Source of the DNA: Planctomycetota bacterium
GTDB taxonomy: Bacteria > Planctomycetota > Planctomycetia > Gemmatales > Gemmataceae
DNA length: 64,000 bases
Direction of reading: 5' to 3'
Assembly: GCA_021413735.1 (NCBI GenBank)
Contig: JAIOPV010000039.1
Coordinates: 178,478-242,477 of the forward strand
How positions within the stretch are numbered: the first letter of the stretch is position 1; the number at the start of each line of letters is the position of its first letter. The notes beneath the pieces are model-generated. The model did not search any database. It saw nothing but the letters and a program-made list of their open reading frames with translations, and was not told the DNA's origin. Both the position numbers and the translations under genes were made by a program. Positions 1 through 9,013 of the stretch are shown here, piece by piece.

Positions 1-385
1 CGGAAACCTCGATCACGAGAGCGGTGTCGCTTGGTCCGGGATGGCGGCTCTGATAAAGCGTTCTGGTTCCTCGGGCAATAACGAAGTCTGGTTCCGGTTC
101 GCTGTCTTGAATCGTCGCAGCGCACTGGCCACGGATCGTAAAAGTCCGTGGCAGGAGCCGTGGGAGTTCTTCTCCGAGAGCGGTGAGCGCATAATCGTGC
201 TGTGGGGTGCGGGGCATTTTAGTCACCAAGTACCCTTCAATTAGTTCAACCGGTTCTTCCTCGGGGAGAATGTGGTTCTCGATCATTTGGTGGTACTGGG
301 CGACAGTGAGTCGGTGAAACGTCGAACGTGAGAGAAATCCTGGAATGGGTGGACTTGCCGGGCTTACTGGAATTGTCGTGGACAT
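1..385 (-). CDS. Uma2-family (DUF820) putative endonuclease, C-terminus beyond window
   Basis: The gene runs off the left edge; about 128 N-terminal residues are visible. The start ATG at 385-383 sits 8 bases behind an AGGAGG ribosome binding site. The translation has the usual Uma2 layout: an N-terminal segment leading to EPVELIEGYLV, then MPRTPQHDYALTAL, then the PEPDFVIARG strand that carries acidic residues of the restriction-like PD-(D/E)xK fold, and a run towards ALVIEVS where the window stops. Uma2 proteins are abundant in planctomycetes and cyanobacteria; their biological role is not established. The family call rests on motif recognition; the rest of the active site lies outside the window. 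Confidence 0.85.
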   Translation of the reverse strand, partial: MSTTIPVSPASPPIPGFLSRSTFHRLTVAQYHQMIENHILPEEEPVELIEGYLVTKMPRTPQHDYALTALGEELPRLLPRTFTIRGQCAATIQDSEPEPDFVIARGTRTLYQSRHPGPSDTALVIEVS

Positions 386-432
386 GCGAAAACCTCCTGG
401 GCACTAGTTTTACCACACCCGCAACACCACTC

Positions 433-1041
433 TCAACCCAAGATCACGACACGCCTTCCCTCGACACGCACACGGCCAGCGGCAAACAACTCGATTGCTT
501 CCGGGTAGGCTTCGCACTCGGCCTCGAAGACCCGCGCCGCCAGCACGTCCGGGGTGTCGCCTTCCTTCACCGGCACGCACCGCTGCACCAAAACCGGCCC
601 CGTGTCATAAGTGTCGTCCGCGAAGTGAACCGTGCAACCGCTCACTTTCGCCCCGTATGCCAGCACAGCTTCGTGAACGTGGTGGCCATACATGCCCTTC
701 CCGCCGAACGCCGGCAGCAGCGACGGGTGGATGTTCAGCACCTTGTGGCGGAAATCTTCCGGGATCGGCAGCAGATGCAACCAGCCCGCGAGGATTACGA
801 GGTCCGGTTTGTGAGTGCGAACCGCTGCCCACACGGTTTCAGCGAATCCCCGTACCTTCGGAGTAATCGTTACGGGAATACCCGCACGTTCCGCCCGCTT
901 CACGCCGAACGCATCCGCACGACTGGACACGACGCCTACAATTTCGACAGCGAGCCGATTTGCCGAAACGCGGTCGATCAGGTTTTGAAGCGTCGTTCCA
1001 CCGCCCGAAAGTAGGGCGACGAGGCGTAAACGTGTTGCCAT
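433..1041 (-). CDS. purN: Phosphoribosylglycinamide formyltransferase (GAR transformylase)
   Basis: 202 residues, close to the usual 190-215. The enzyme transfers the formyl group of 10-formyl-THF to glycinamide ribonucleotide, the third step of purine synthesis, in the cytosol. Visible landmarks are the phosphate-binding loop LLSGGGTTLQN near the N-terminus, LAGWLHLLP, the catalytic NIHPSLLP with its Asn and His, and GCTVHFADDTYDTGPVLVQ carrying the catalytic Asp. LAGW replaces the more common LAGF or LAGY. It lies downstream of nothing else purine-related, so it is probably transcribed alone, divergently from the gene that follows. Confidence 0.95.
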   Translation of the reverse strand: MATRLRLVALLSGGGTTLQNLIDRVSANRLAVEIVGVVSSRADAFGVKRAERAGIPVTITPKVRGFAETVWAAVRTHKPDLVILAGWLHLLPIPEDFRHKVLNIHPSLLPAFGGKGMYGHHVHEAVLAYGAKVSGCTVHFADDTYDTGPVLVQRCVPVKEGDTPDVLAARVFEAECEAYPEAIELFAAGRVRVEGRRVVILG

Positions 1042-1192
1042 AGCTGCTGGCTCCCGTAAAGCCTGCTCGTTGGAACGAGTGAGCTTGGGTTCCGGTTTGG
1101 ACGCGTGCTACTGTATTTCAGTCGCCGTTGTTTTATGCTGGAGAGGAACGCCCGAGGATGTGTTCTCGGGGTGCGGAAAGGAACGGCCGCGG

Positions 1193-3490
1193 ATGGATGG
1201 CATCTTCCACGAACTATCCCGCAAGACCGACCCGGCCAAGTTGCTCGGCTACCTCAACTTCTCGGACGGTCGCCCGGACCCGAAATTCCAGAGAGGCATC
1301 GCCGACGCGATCGCCTTCTTCATGGCATCCGGCGAGCGGGAGCCGTGGGTCGCGTTGCATCGCTGGCTTGCTCAGGCTCTCGGTGAGTTGGAATCAAGCG
1401 GCTCGCCAGCGTTTCGCGATGCCACGCAGGTTCGCGCCGTCGTCGAGGCTGCACTCGGGAAACTGCCCACAGCGTACCGGAAGCATCACGCCGACCTGCT
1501 TGCTCACCAACCCGATTCCGAACTGTTCGTGGCGTTCGCGTTGGCTCGGTCGTGTGAAGCGGTGCTGAAGCAGGGGCCGCCCTGGGAAGAAACCGATCGT
1601 CTCGTGAAGGGTGCGGTGCAGTTCCTCGACGATTATGTGGGTTATCGGCCGATTGCGCTGCTCGAAACGAGGCCGAACACCGAGTTCTACGCGCACGAGA
1701 AGGTTCGGCCGATTCCCGTGTATCTCAAGGGTGCGGGGGTTGCGCCGGGCCGCTATGCCGATGTTGTCCGCACGGCGATTGAACTGCTCGCGAAGACCGA
1801 TCCGATCCTGCTCGACGAAGCGAGTTTCACGCCGGACCACCTCGATGAGCTGTCGTTCGACCCGCGGGCACACGACCACTTCCATCCGGTAAACAAGCGG
1901 CCGAACGTGCTGTTCGGCGAATGGGACCCGCACACCATCGACGGTCGCGGCTTCTATCGGCGCTTCGTGCTGCGGCAGATGACGCTCGACACGCTTCTCA
2001 CTTGGGTGAAGCCACAGGGCGAGCCCGGCGTCGCGACTCCCGGTTACTCCGACCCCACCGAACGACTGTTCGAGGCCGCAGCGGTTCTGGCGGGCACCAT
2101 CCTGATGGGTGCGGGCGTCAGCGGTTCGGGGCCGAGCTTCCACGATTCGACCGTCACGCTGTCCAAACTGGTGCCGCGAATCGCACGCTACCGCGACGGC
2201 TTCTATCAACGGTTGCTGAAGTCGCTGCCGGGAGCACACGGCGAACGCCTGCGAGCCGAGGCCGAGAAACGACAGCAACCGTTCGCGGGAGTGCGGCAAT
2301 ATCTGAATCAGGCCATCGCGACTCAGCGAGCGTCGCACCTGCAAGATCGGCGGCTCGCACAACTCTACGCCGCGATGGGCTACCCTGCCGCAGCACGAAC
2401 TCGTTCAGCGAAGATATCGGCACCAGCCGTGCGATTCGGAACGGAAGTGCGTATTCGCCAGACGGAAGCAGGCTTCGCGGCCGATCGCAACAAGCCGGAG
2501 GTTGCCGTCACGCTGCTGAGCGAGGTCGAAGACCTGTTGCGGCGAGGCATCGATTGCGGGGCACTCATCGACCCGTGGAACATCCTCGGCTATCAGGGGC
2601 TGTTCCCGATTTTCCCAGGCCGCGAAGACACCGTGCGAGATCCGCGTGCCGAGGAACTGATTCATCAGGTTGGCCGGCAGTTCGACCTGTACGCGAAGGC
2701 GACGGCTGCCGCAGCGGTTGCTGGCGATGAAGCCACTCGCGAAACGCTCGCCTCGAACATGCGAAACTTCGCCGCGTGGTGGGACAAGTTCGCCACGTCG
2801 ACCGTCAGCGACATGCCGCGTGTGGTCGGCGGTGAACGCACGGATGCTGCCGGGCACGTCGCATCAGCACTCACAGCATGGGCGAAGCGAACCCCCGCTT
2901 CAAATGATGTCGCGTTCTGGCGAGATCACCGCGAAGGGTTCACGAGTCCTGCGGCGTTTGCGCAGGTGATTGAACCGTTGATCGTGCGCCAGGAATATCG
3001 GGCCGCGACCGCTCTGCTCATGACGTGGCTCTCCGAAGGCGAGACGGTTCCGCTCGAAGATCCGTCGGCGTCGTTTGAGGCGCTTTGTGAACGCTGGGTG
3101 CGGTCAGTTGCTTCTGCGGAAGTGGTGCCCGCTCCGGCGCGAGCAACGCTCGTGCGGCGATTCTTCGAGTTGCTGGAAGCGAATGCAACCCCTGATTGGC
3201 TCGATCCGTCGGAATGGCTCCTCGGCTCGGAATCGCACGAAGACGAGGACGAGGAAGAAGACTCGGATTACGGCTCGGCCTACGAAGGCATGACGTACAA
3301 GGATTCGACCGACGATGGCGAAGAGAGTTCCGTCGCGGGCAGTGGCGAGCCCAAGGGAGCCGGGCACGACTTTCCGCTGGAAGCCGAGGCGGAATCGCTC
3401 CCAACCGCACGCACGCTGCCCTCGTCGGATTCCTCAATCGCGTCACGGCAATCGAAGTTCCAGACCCGACGAGCGGCCACGAAGGCATGA
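1193..3490 (+). CDS. Unknown large protein, N-terminal part (probably frameshifted)
   Basis: I do not recognise the family. The open frame begins at 1070, but the first 41 codons look like leader sequence. ATG 1193 (MDGIFHELSRK) follows AAAGGA with 10-base spacing and is preferred; this gives 765 residues. The protein looks soluble and mostly helical, with a very acidic stretch (ESHEDEDEEEDSDYG) before the end. The last ~25 codons (after about 3418) read like non-coding frame, while the -1 frame there reads ALVGFLNRVTAIEVPDP and runs straight into the next open frame. A single-base loss near 3418 (CTGGCC to CTGCC) would explain this and would make one protein of about 1,275 residues. The alternative is two genes coupled by the ATGA at 3487-3490. 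Confidence 0.6.
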   Translation: MDGIFHELSRKTDPAKLLGYLNFSDGRPDPKFQRGIADAIAFFMASGEREPWVALHRWLAQALGELESSGSPAFRDATQVRAVVEAALGKLPTAYRKHHADLLAHQPDSELFVAFALARSCEAVLKQGPPWEETDRLVKGAVQFLDDYVGYRPIALLETRPNTEFYAHEKVRPIPVYLKGAGVAPGRYADVVRTAIELLAKTDPILLDEASFTPDHLDELSFDPRAHDHFHPVNKRPNVLFGEWDPHTIDGRGFYRRFVLRQMTLDTLLTWVKPQGEPGVATPGYSDPTERLFEAAAVLAGTILMGAGVSGSGPSFHDSTVTLSKLVPRIARYRDGFYQRLLKSLPGAHGERLRAEAEKRQQPFAGVRQYLNQAIATQRASHLQDRRLAQLYAAMGYPAAARTRSAKISAPAVRFGTEVRIRQTEAGFAADRNKPEVAVTLLSEVEDLLRRGIDCGALIDPWNILGYQGLFPIFPGREDTVRDPRAEELIHQVGRQFDLYAKATAAAAVAGDEATRETLASNMRNFAAWWDKFATSTVSDMPRVVGGERTDAAGHVASALTAWAKRTPASNDVAFWRDHREGFTSPAAFAQVIEPLIVRQEYRAATALLMTWLSEGETVPLEDPSASFEALCERWVRSVASAEVVPAPARATLVRRFFELLEANATPDWLDPSEWLLGSESHEDEDEEEDSDYGSAYEGMTYKDSTDDGEESSVAGSGEPKGAGHDFPLEAEAESLPTARTLPSSDSSIASRQSKFQTRRAATKA

Positions 3491-5016
3491 TCGAGTTCGA
3501 CCGTCGCCGGGCGCTCCGCGGTCACGTTCTGGAACTCGGCGTGTCGGCGTGCGTGGAAACTTCTCGTGCAGCTCGTGCGTTGGCCGCAGTGCTGACGACC
3601 GGCCCCGAGTTGCCGTCCGCGGAAGCGACCCCTGAACGTGCGGCCCATTCCCCCGCTTGGGAACCGCTTCTGGTACGAATCGAGCGTTCGATCGGTCGCG
3701 GCGACGCTTCCGGCGTGCGGTCGGTGTTGCCGTCGTTCGTGGGACTGTTCCGGACGGAACCGCTGCTGTACTGCCCACCGTCCGACGGCGGCAAGCCGCA
3801 CGAAGTGCTGCGAGCACAAACCGCGTTACACGTCCTCGAAGACATGCTGACGCGCTTGCCGCGGCTGGGCCTGCTTCGCGAGACGTTCCACCTGACGAAG
3901 CTCGCCAGGCAGATGGAGTGGAACAACCCGCCGGAAGGTCGCCGAGTCAGCAGCTTCGACCAACTCTTCCGCACGGCATTGAACGGCGTCGTGGAAACGT
4001 TGCTCTCGGCGGCGGCCGATTGGGGCGAAGATGCCGGACCGGATGGTCCGCTGTCCGGGATGCTGTTTCAACTCGCGGAAGCGTTTCAGGAATTGTGGGT
4101 GCAGCACAGCCAATCGCTGCGGCTCTCGGTGCTGGAATCGGTCAACGACGACGACGACTGGGAACCCGTGCGGGCATTCGTGAAGAAGTACGGCAGCGAT
4201 CTGTTCACGGTGCCGTTCCTCGGGCTGTCGAACATGCGTGGCATCCTGGCCCGTGGGGTCGCGGCGTGGCTCGATCACGAGGTTGAACGCGACGAAGCCG
4301 ACAAGCGGCCGAAGCTCATCGACGATTGGGCGAGTGGCAATCTTGACCGCAACCGCACGACTCGCGCGGCGGAAGTGGTGCTGCAAGCGCTCGTCGAGCA
4401 TTACGAAGAATACCGCGACTACAACACGACGACGACGCAATCCGACTACGGCGAGAACATCCACATTCTGCTGGATTTCCTGCGGGTGAAGGTGCGTTAC
4501 GACCGCTATGCCTGGCGAATGCGTCCGCTGGCGCTCGCACACGAAGTGCTGTGCAAACGCGGCAACGATTCGCTCGCGGCGAAGTGGCGTGAGTTCATCG
4601 CGGACAAGACCGCTGGCCTCGCCGAAGACCTCGCCGACCGTCTCGGGGCACTCGAAACTCGCTACGGCGTGAAGCTACGAACCATTCGCGATCGCGTGGA
4701 GGAACGCTTCTTACTGCCGTTGGAAATCGACCAGGCCGCGGCCCGAGTGGCCCCTGCTGCGGAAGCGGCGCGTTCAGGCGAAGGCGAAGACAACCCGGCG
4801 TTCGCGCGACTGACAGCAGCGGTAGAACCGTTGGCGGATAATGTCAGTGGTGTAGGGTTGGATGTGCCCGCGTGGGTGCGTCGACTGGAAGAAGCGATGC
4901 GAGCGACGAAGACCCGCGACGCAACCGAGGCCGATGAGCCACGCCCCGCGGACGGGTTGAACTTCGAGGAACTTCGCCGACAGTTGGCCGACTGGGATAA
5001 GCCAATCGGGGAATGA
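3487..5016 (+). CDS. Unknown large protein, C-terminal part of the same gene or coupled gene
   Basis: If this is a separate gene it starts at ATG 3487, overlapping the previous stop as ATGA; the only ribosome binding site is a poor GAAGG immediately before it. Coding-like sequence in this frame continues upstream to about 3418, which favours a frameshift inside one gene. From 3487 the protein has 509 residues, soluble and helix-rich, with an acidic patch (VNDDDDWEP) and a conserved-looking core DNYxxY-type segment around EHYEEYRDYNTTTTQSDYGENIHILLDFL in split form. No catalytic motif or signal peptide is apparent. Function unknown. Confidence 0.6.
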   Translation: MIEFDRRRALRGHVLELGVSACVETSRAARALAAVLTTGPELPSAEATPERAAHSPAWEPLLVRIERSIGRGDASGVRSVLPSFVGLFRTEPLLYCPPSDGGKPHEVLRAQTALHVLEDMLTRLPRLGLLRETFHLTKLARQMEWNNPPEGRRVSSFDQLFRTALNGVVETLLSAAADWGEDAGPDGPLSGMLFQLAEAFQELWVQHSQSLRLSVLESVNDDDDWEPVRAFVKKYGSDLFTVPFLGLSNMRGILARGVAAWLDHEVERDEADKRPKLIDDWASGNLDRNRTTRAAEVVLQALVEHYEEYRDYNTTTTQSDYGENIHILLDFLRVKVRYDRYAWRMRPLALAHEVLCKRGNDSLAAKWREFIADKTAGLAEDLADRLGALETRYGVKLRTIRDRVEERFLLPLEIDQAAARVAPAAEAARSGEGEDNPAFARLTAAVEPLADNVSGVGLDVPAWVRRLEEAMRATKTRDATEADEPRPADGLNFEELRRQLADWDKPIGE

Positions 5017-5031
5017 CACCTGTAATGCAAA

Positions 5032-5055
5032 CGCACCCCGCCTCGGCGGGGTGCG
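5032..5055. terminator. Hairpin terminator between convergent genes
   Basis: A perfect 10-bp stem (CGCACCCCGC / GCGGGGTGCG) with a CTCG loop sits between the end of the unknown gene at 5016 and the typA stop at 5076. It is followed by TGGTTGTT on the plus strand and preceded by an A-rich stretch, so it could act in both directions. Confidence 0.7.
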
Positions 5056-5075
5056 TGGTTGTTATCTCACGACTA

Positions 5076-6902
5076 TCACGACTTGCGGTTCATCTTTTTG
5101 CGGTCGGCTTCCTTCAGATACATCTTCCGCATCCGAATCGACTTCGGCGTGATCTCCACCAACTCATCATCCTCAATGTACTCCAGCGCACTCTCCAACG
5201 AGAAATCACGCGGCGGTTTCAGCACAGCGGCTTTGTCGCTGCCCGACGCCCGCATGTTCGTCAACGGCTTCATCTTGGTGCAGTTCACAACCATGTCGTT
5301 GTCACGAGGTTGCTCGCCCACGATCTGCCCCTCATACACCGCGTTCGGCGGAGACACGAAGAGTGCGCCGCTCAGGTCTTCGGTCGCGTAAGCCGTCACC
5401 TTGCCGGTTTCCTTCGAGATGTACACGCCGTTCGCACGCCCTGGCATCGCCGCCTTCGCGGGCCGATACTCGTGGAAGTTATGGTGCATGATCGCCGTGC
5501 CCTGCGTCGCTGTCAGCACCTGCGTTCGCAGACCAATCAGCCCGCGAGCTGGAATGTAGAACTCCAACTGCGTCGTCGTGCCGTGGTTCTCCATCTTCTG
5601 GAAGTCACCCTGGCGTTCCAACACGAGGCGGATCACCGAGCTGTGATGCTCCGTCGGCACTTCTACCACGAGATGCTCGAACGGCTCGTGCTTGCTGCCG
5701 TTGATCTCCTTCATGATGACCTTTGGCTTCCCAACCGCGATCTCGCCACCCTCGCGGCGAATCGTTTCGAGCAACACGCCGAGGTGAAGCAGGCCACGGC
5801 CAGAAACGAAGAACTCGCTTTCGCGGTCTCCCGGTCGCACTCGAAGAGCGACGTTGTGGTGAAGTTCCTTCTCAAGTCGATCACGCAGTTCTCGGCTGGT
5901 CATCGGCTTGCCGTCCTGCCCCGCGAACGGCGAGTCGTTCACCTTGAACACCATGTCGAGCGTCGGCTCGTCGATCGTCAGCGGCGGCAGGGCCGAGGGT
6001 TTCTCGAAGTCGCAGATCGTATCGCCGATTTCCGCATCGTCGAGACCCACGACAGCGCACACGTCACCGGCCCGGATTTCTTCGACTTCCCGCTGTGCGA
6101 GGCGGTCGAATTCACGAATCTGTACAACCGTGTCGTTGAACGTGGTGCCGTCGGTCTGGCGAACGACAGTGACCTTCTGGTTCTTCTTGATCTTCCCGGC
6201 GTAGACCTTTCCGATGACGATCTTGCCGACGAACTCGCTGTACTGGAGGGCGGCTACCTGCATCTGGAGCGGGGCGTTTTCGTCCACATCCGGGGCTGGC
6301 ACATTGTTCAGAATCGCGTCGAAGAGCGGAACCAGGTTCTTCGGTTCGACCTTCATGTCGAGCGTCGCGATACCGTTGCGTCCGCTAGCGTAGATGATCG
6401 GGAAGCTCGCTTGCTCGTCGGTCGCGCCGAGTTCGATGAACAAATCGAACATGAACGAGTGAACTTCGTCGATGCGTGCGTCTGGGCGGTCGATCTTGTT
6501 GATGATGACGATCGGCTTCAGCCCGGCGGCGAATGCCTTGCGAAGCACGAACCGCGTTTGCGGCAACGGTCCTTCGGCGGCGTCGACCAGCACGAACGCA
6601 CCATCGGCCATCTTCAAGACTCGTTCGACTTCGCCACCGAAGTCGGCGTGCCCTGGCGTGTCGATGAGATTGACCTTCACATCGCCAATGCGGATGCCGC
6701 AGTTCTTCGCCAGGATGGTGATGCCGCGTTCACGCTCCTGGTCGTTCGAGTCCATGATGAGGCCGTGCTGGCCCCCGACGAGTTTGTCCAACTCCTCGGA
6801 TCGAAAGAGACCAGACTGCCGAAGCATCTGATCCACGAGGGTGGTTTTGCCGTGGTCGACGTGAGCAATAACAGCAACGTTCCGGATGTCATTCCGCTTC
6901 AT
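5076..6902 (-). CDS. typA: Ribosome-associated translational GTPase TypA/BipA
   Basis: 608 residues from ATG 6902, the normal length for BipA; the open frame extends 40 codons further upstream, but that part does not match the family. It has the EF-G-like order: GTPase domain with P-loop AHVDHGKTT (residues 13-21), switch I ERERGITI, DTPGHADF and NKIDRPDA, then beta-barrel, alpha/beta and the BipA-specific C-terminal domain (ARGLIGLRTQVLT and MRASGSDKAA stretches). BipA binds 70S ribosomes and supports subunit assembly and growth under stress or cold. It appears monocistronic. Confidence 0.95.
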   Translation of the reverse strand: MKRNDIRNVAVIAHVDHGKTTLVDQMLRQSGLFRSEELDKLVGGQHGLIMDSNDQERERGITILAKNCGIRIGDVKVNLIDTPGHADFGGEVERVLKMADGAFVLVDAAEGPLPQTRFVLRKAFAAGLKPIVIINKIDRPDARIDEVHSFMFDLFIELGATDEQASFPIIYASGRNGIATLDMKVEPKNLVPLFDAILNNVPAPDVDENAPLQMQVAALQYSEFVGKIVIGKVYAGKIKKNQKVTVVRQTDGTTFNDTVVQIREFDRLAQREVEEIRAGDVCAVVGLDDAEIGDTICDFEKPSALPPLTIDEPTLDMVFKVNDSPFAGQDGKPMTSRELRDRLEKELHHNVALRVRPGDRESEFFVSGRGLLHLGVLLETIRREGGEIAVGKPKVIMKEINGSKHEPFEHLVVEVPTEHHSSVIRLVLERQGDFQKMENHGTTTQLEFYIPARGLIGLRTQVLTATQGTAIMHHNFHEYRPAKAAMPGRANGVYISKETGKVTAYATEDLSGALFVSPPNAVYEGQIVGEQPRDNDMVVNCTKMKPLTNMRASGSDKAAVLKPPRDFSLESALEYIEDDELVEITPKSIRMRKMYLKEADRKKMNRKS

Positions 6903-7228
6903 GGATCGCTTCGCAAGAACTTCGGGTCTAACTCGGAGAGTTTTGCGTTCAACTTTCCGAGTTGAACGCAAAACGCGAAACCCCCAAGGCGTGAATGAGA
7001 ATTCGGCAGGCCGCGTTCTCATTCAATGGTTTGGATGGATCAAGCGCTTCCTGTACTTTAGAAGTTAAGCGGCTCATCCGGAAGGGCAGGCCGCGAGACG
7101 GAAGCAAGAATGATGATTGAAGCCTGAAGATTGAGAAGAATGCGTGAGGAGAATCCGAGCGACTTTGACCGCCCAGCTCCGCTCGGAAGACGCAATTGGA
7201 AACTCTCTGACAGCTCAGGAACGACGAG

Positions 7229-7744
7229 ATGCTGCTCTATCTGATCCGCCACGCGGAAGCGGAAGACCTTGGCGGCGCGATCACGCGCGACTTCGACCGC
7301 CCGCTCACCGCGAAGGGCCGGACACAATCGCAATTGCTCGCGAAATCGTTCGCCGCTCGGGGAATCGTGATCGACACGGTTGCAGCGAGTCCGCTGGTTC
7401 GAGCGCATCAGACTGCGACCGAACTGCTTTCGGTGTGGGCACCCGGAACTCGTCCGGTGACTTGCGATGAACTCGCCATTGGTATGCTCAAGCCCGCGAA
7501 GCTCACGACGTGGCTGATGGAGTTGCCTGCGAACGGTTCGCGGCTGCCGTCGCGGTCGGAGAAGGCGATTGCAGCCGTGGGGCACATGCCGGATCTTGGG
7601 GAGTATCTGGAGTGGCTGCTGGGTGCGGATGTGGGGACGATTCACTTCGCGAAGGCGGGTGCGGCGTGCGTGCGGGTGAAGGGATCAGATATCACACGCG
7701 GTTGCGGCGCCTTGGAATGGCTGATTACACCCGACATGGCGTGA
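7229..7744 (+). CDS. sixA: SixA-type histidine phosphatase
   Basis: 171 residues. A histidine phosphatase (phosphoglycerate mutase-like) fold of the short SixA branch: LIRHAEAE at residues 5-12 with the phosphohistidine His8, SPLVRAHQTA with the second Arg, and AAVGHMPDL with the second catalytic His. In Escherichia coli SixA removes phosphate from histidine phosphotransfer domains, including that of the nitrogen PTS; the substrate here cannot be told from sequence. ATG 7229 follows GGAACGACGAG. No related gene adjoins it. Confidence 0.85.
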   Translation: MLLYLIRHAEAEDLGGAITRDFDRPLTAKGRTQSQLLAKSFAARGIVIDTVAASPLVRAHQTATELLSVWAPGTRPVTCDELAIGMLKPAKLTTWLMELPANGSRLPSRSEKAIAAVGHMPDLGEYLEWLLGADVGTIHFAKAGAACVRVKGSDITRGCGALEWLITPDMA

Positions 7745-7826
7745 GCGTCGAGCCGTGAGGCCGACGGTGGGTGGCGCGAGTGTTTTGCGCTCACCGTCGA
7801 GCTCATGCTCCGACGCTCACAAAGCG

Positions 7827-8762
7827 TCACTTCGCCATCGCCCACTTCTGCCAAGCCTTTTCGAGCACGGCGGTGTCCTTCCAGCCGGCAGCTTCCATCG
7901 CCTGTGCCGTCGCGGGTGTGTCGCCGTTCTCGTTCGGGCGGAAACCGTAGATGAGCTTGATGAAGTTCATCGCCCCCGGCCCATAAGCCATGTACTCAAC
8001 GGCGCTATTCGACAGTATTTCGGTCGTCGCTACCTTCATTTCGCCCCAGACCTCGCCGAACGTTCCGGGCTTGCCACCCTTGGGGCCAGCAACCGCGGCG
8101 CGAGCGGCGGTCTTGTACTTCGTGTATCGCGCGGAACCGGTGCCTTCGGCTCGCAGGGCGGTCACGCGGGCGAATCCGCCTTCGAGCCAATCAGGCATGC
8201 TGGCTGTGCTGCCGCGTGCTTTCAGGAACGCCGCTGCAACAGTTGTGGCGACCGCTGCGAACTGATCGGCCTCGGTCGCTTTCGCCGAGACGTCCACCGG
8301 GTCCGCGACGAATGGGTCTTCCGTCCGCAGGTCGAAGTAGACCCCTTGCGGATCCTTCATCACGACCGTTCGCATGAACGATTTGAAGTCTCGCGTATCG
8401 GGGATGACGTAGATGGTGAGCTTCCCTTTCCAAGCTTCTTCTTTCTCTTCGAATTGCAGTGCCTTGCGAGCAACCGGCACGACCTTCTCCAGCACAACCC
8501 CGAGAGCTTTCGCTTTTTCTTCGGGCAACGAAGACGCGATCAGGAAGTTGTCGGTTTCGACGACAGTTGCCTTGTCGAGTCCGCCTTTCTTGAGCGTGGC
8601 GAGTGCCGTGGCTTTCTGCTTGGTTGGATCTGCTTTGCCGGTGGGGGCTTTCTTCTCGTCTTTCTTCTCCTGGGCGTTGGTTGGCGTAACCGAACCGGGA
8701 GCCAAGATTGAGCCGGTGAGAATGGCGGTGAAAAGCAGGGCGGGCCCGAGGCGAGAGCGCAT
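7827..8762 (-). CDS. Secreted protein resembling peptidase MA-like fold, active site apparently lost
   Basis: 311 residues from ATG 8762; the frame extends 53 codons upstream but the signal peptide (MRSRLGPALLFTAILTG, then Ala-rich up to TNAQEKK) fixes the start. A Lys/Ala-rich linker follows. The C-terminal half resembles planctomycete peptidase-MA/DUF1570-like proteins: a segment ending in MPDWLEGGFARV matches the family's PRWLDEGLA strand-helix. The position where those proteins carry HExxH reads VATTVAAAFL, so no zinc ligands are visible. I infer a non-catalytic exported member; the family assignment is tentative. Confidence 0.6.
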   Translation of the reverse strand: MRSRLGPALLFTAILTGSILAPGSVTPTNAQEKKDEKKAPTGKADPTKQKATALATLKKGGLDKATVVETDNFLIASSLPEEKAKALGVVLEKVVPVARKALQFEEKEEAWKGKLTIYVIPDTRDFKSFMRTVVMKDPQGVYFDLRTEDPFVADPVDVSAKATEADQFAAVATTVAAAFLKARGSTASMPDWLEGGFARVTALRAEGTGSARYTKYKTAARAAVAGPKGGKPGTFGEVWGEMKVATTEILSNSAVEYMAYGPGAMNFIKLIYGFRPNENGDTPATAQAMEAAGWKDTAVLEKAWQKWAMAK

Positions 8763-8849
8763 GGCGAAAACTCCGTGATGGGGACGAGCAGCGGTGCGGG
8801 CGATTATAGCTGACACTTCGGTGTGAAGCGAATGGGCCAAAAGGAAGAA

Positions 8850-8873
8850 AGCCCACGGTTGCAGCCGTGGGCT
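8850..8873. repeat. Short palindrome (9-bp stem)
   Basis: AGCCCACGG, six-base loop, CCGTGGGCT. It lies 88 bases upstream of the start at 8762 and reads like the short REP-type hairpins common between planctomycete genes. It is not followed by a T-run on either strand. Confidence 0.6.
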
Positions 8874-8930
8874 TCTCGTCGAGGGTTGTTTACTTCTGAA
8901 CCTGGATTGCGGAAGGCTCACGGCACCGCC

Positions 8931-9013
8931 GGGCGTACATGAAGTACTTCACTGACGGAACCACGATTTGCGGGGTTGATCCAGACCGTCAGTGAAGTAC
9001 TTCATGTACGCCC
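8931..9013. repeat. 28-bp perfect inverted repeat with 27-base loop
   Basis: Arm 8931-8958 is the exact reverse complement of 8986-9013. Within each arm TGAAGTACTTCA is itself a palindrome, and outside the arms GCACCGC and GCGGTGC continue the pairing with a small internal loop. No gene overlaps it. The arm shares its outer TACATGAA and a TACT..ACTG core with the inverted repeat at 61068-61171. Confidence 0.85.

Noticed and set aside
1394..2362. 322-codon minus-strand open frame within the unknown gene
   Set aside because: Arg/His/Gln-rich mirror frame without start signals; the plus frame has the better coding quality.
5013..6965. 650-codon plus-strand open frame over typA
   Set aside because: Exact antisense of a clear TypA; His/Arg-rich mirror residues typical of the opposite strand of high-GC genes.
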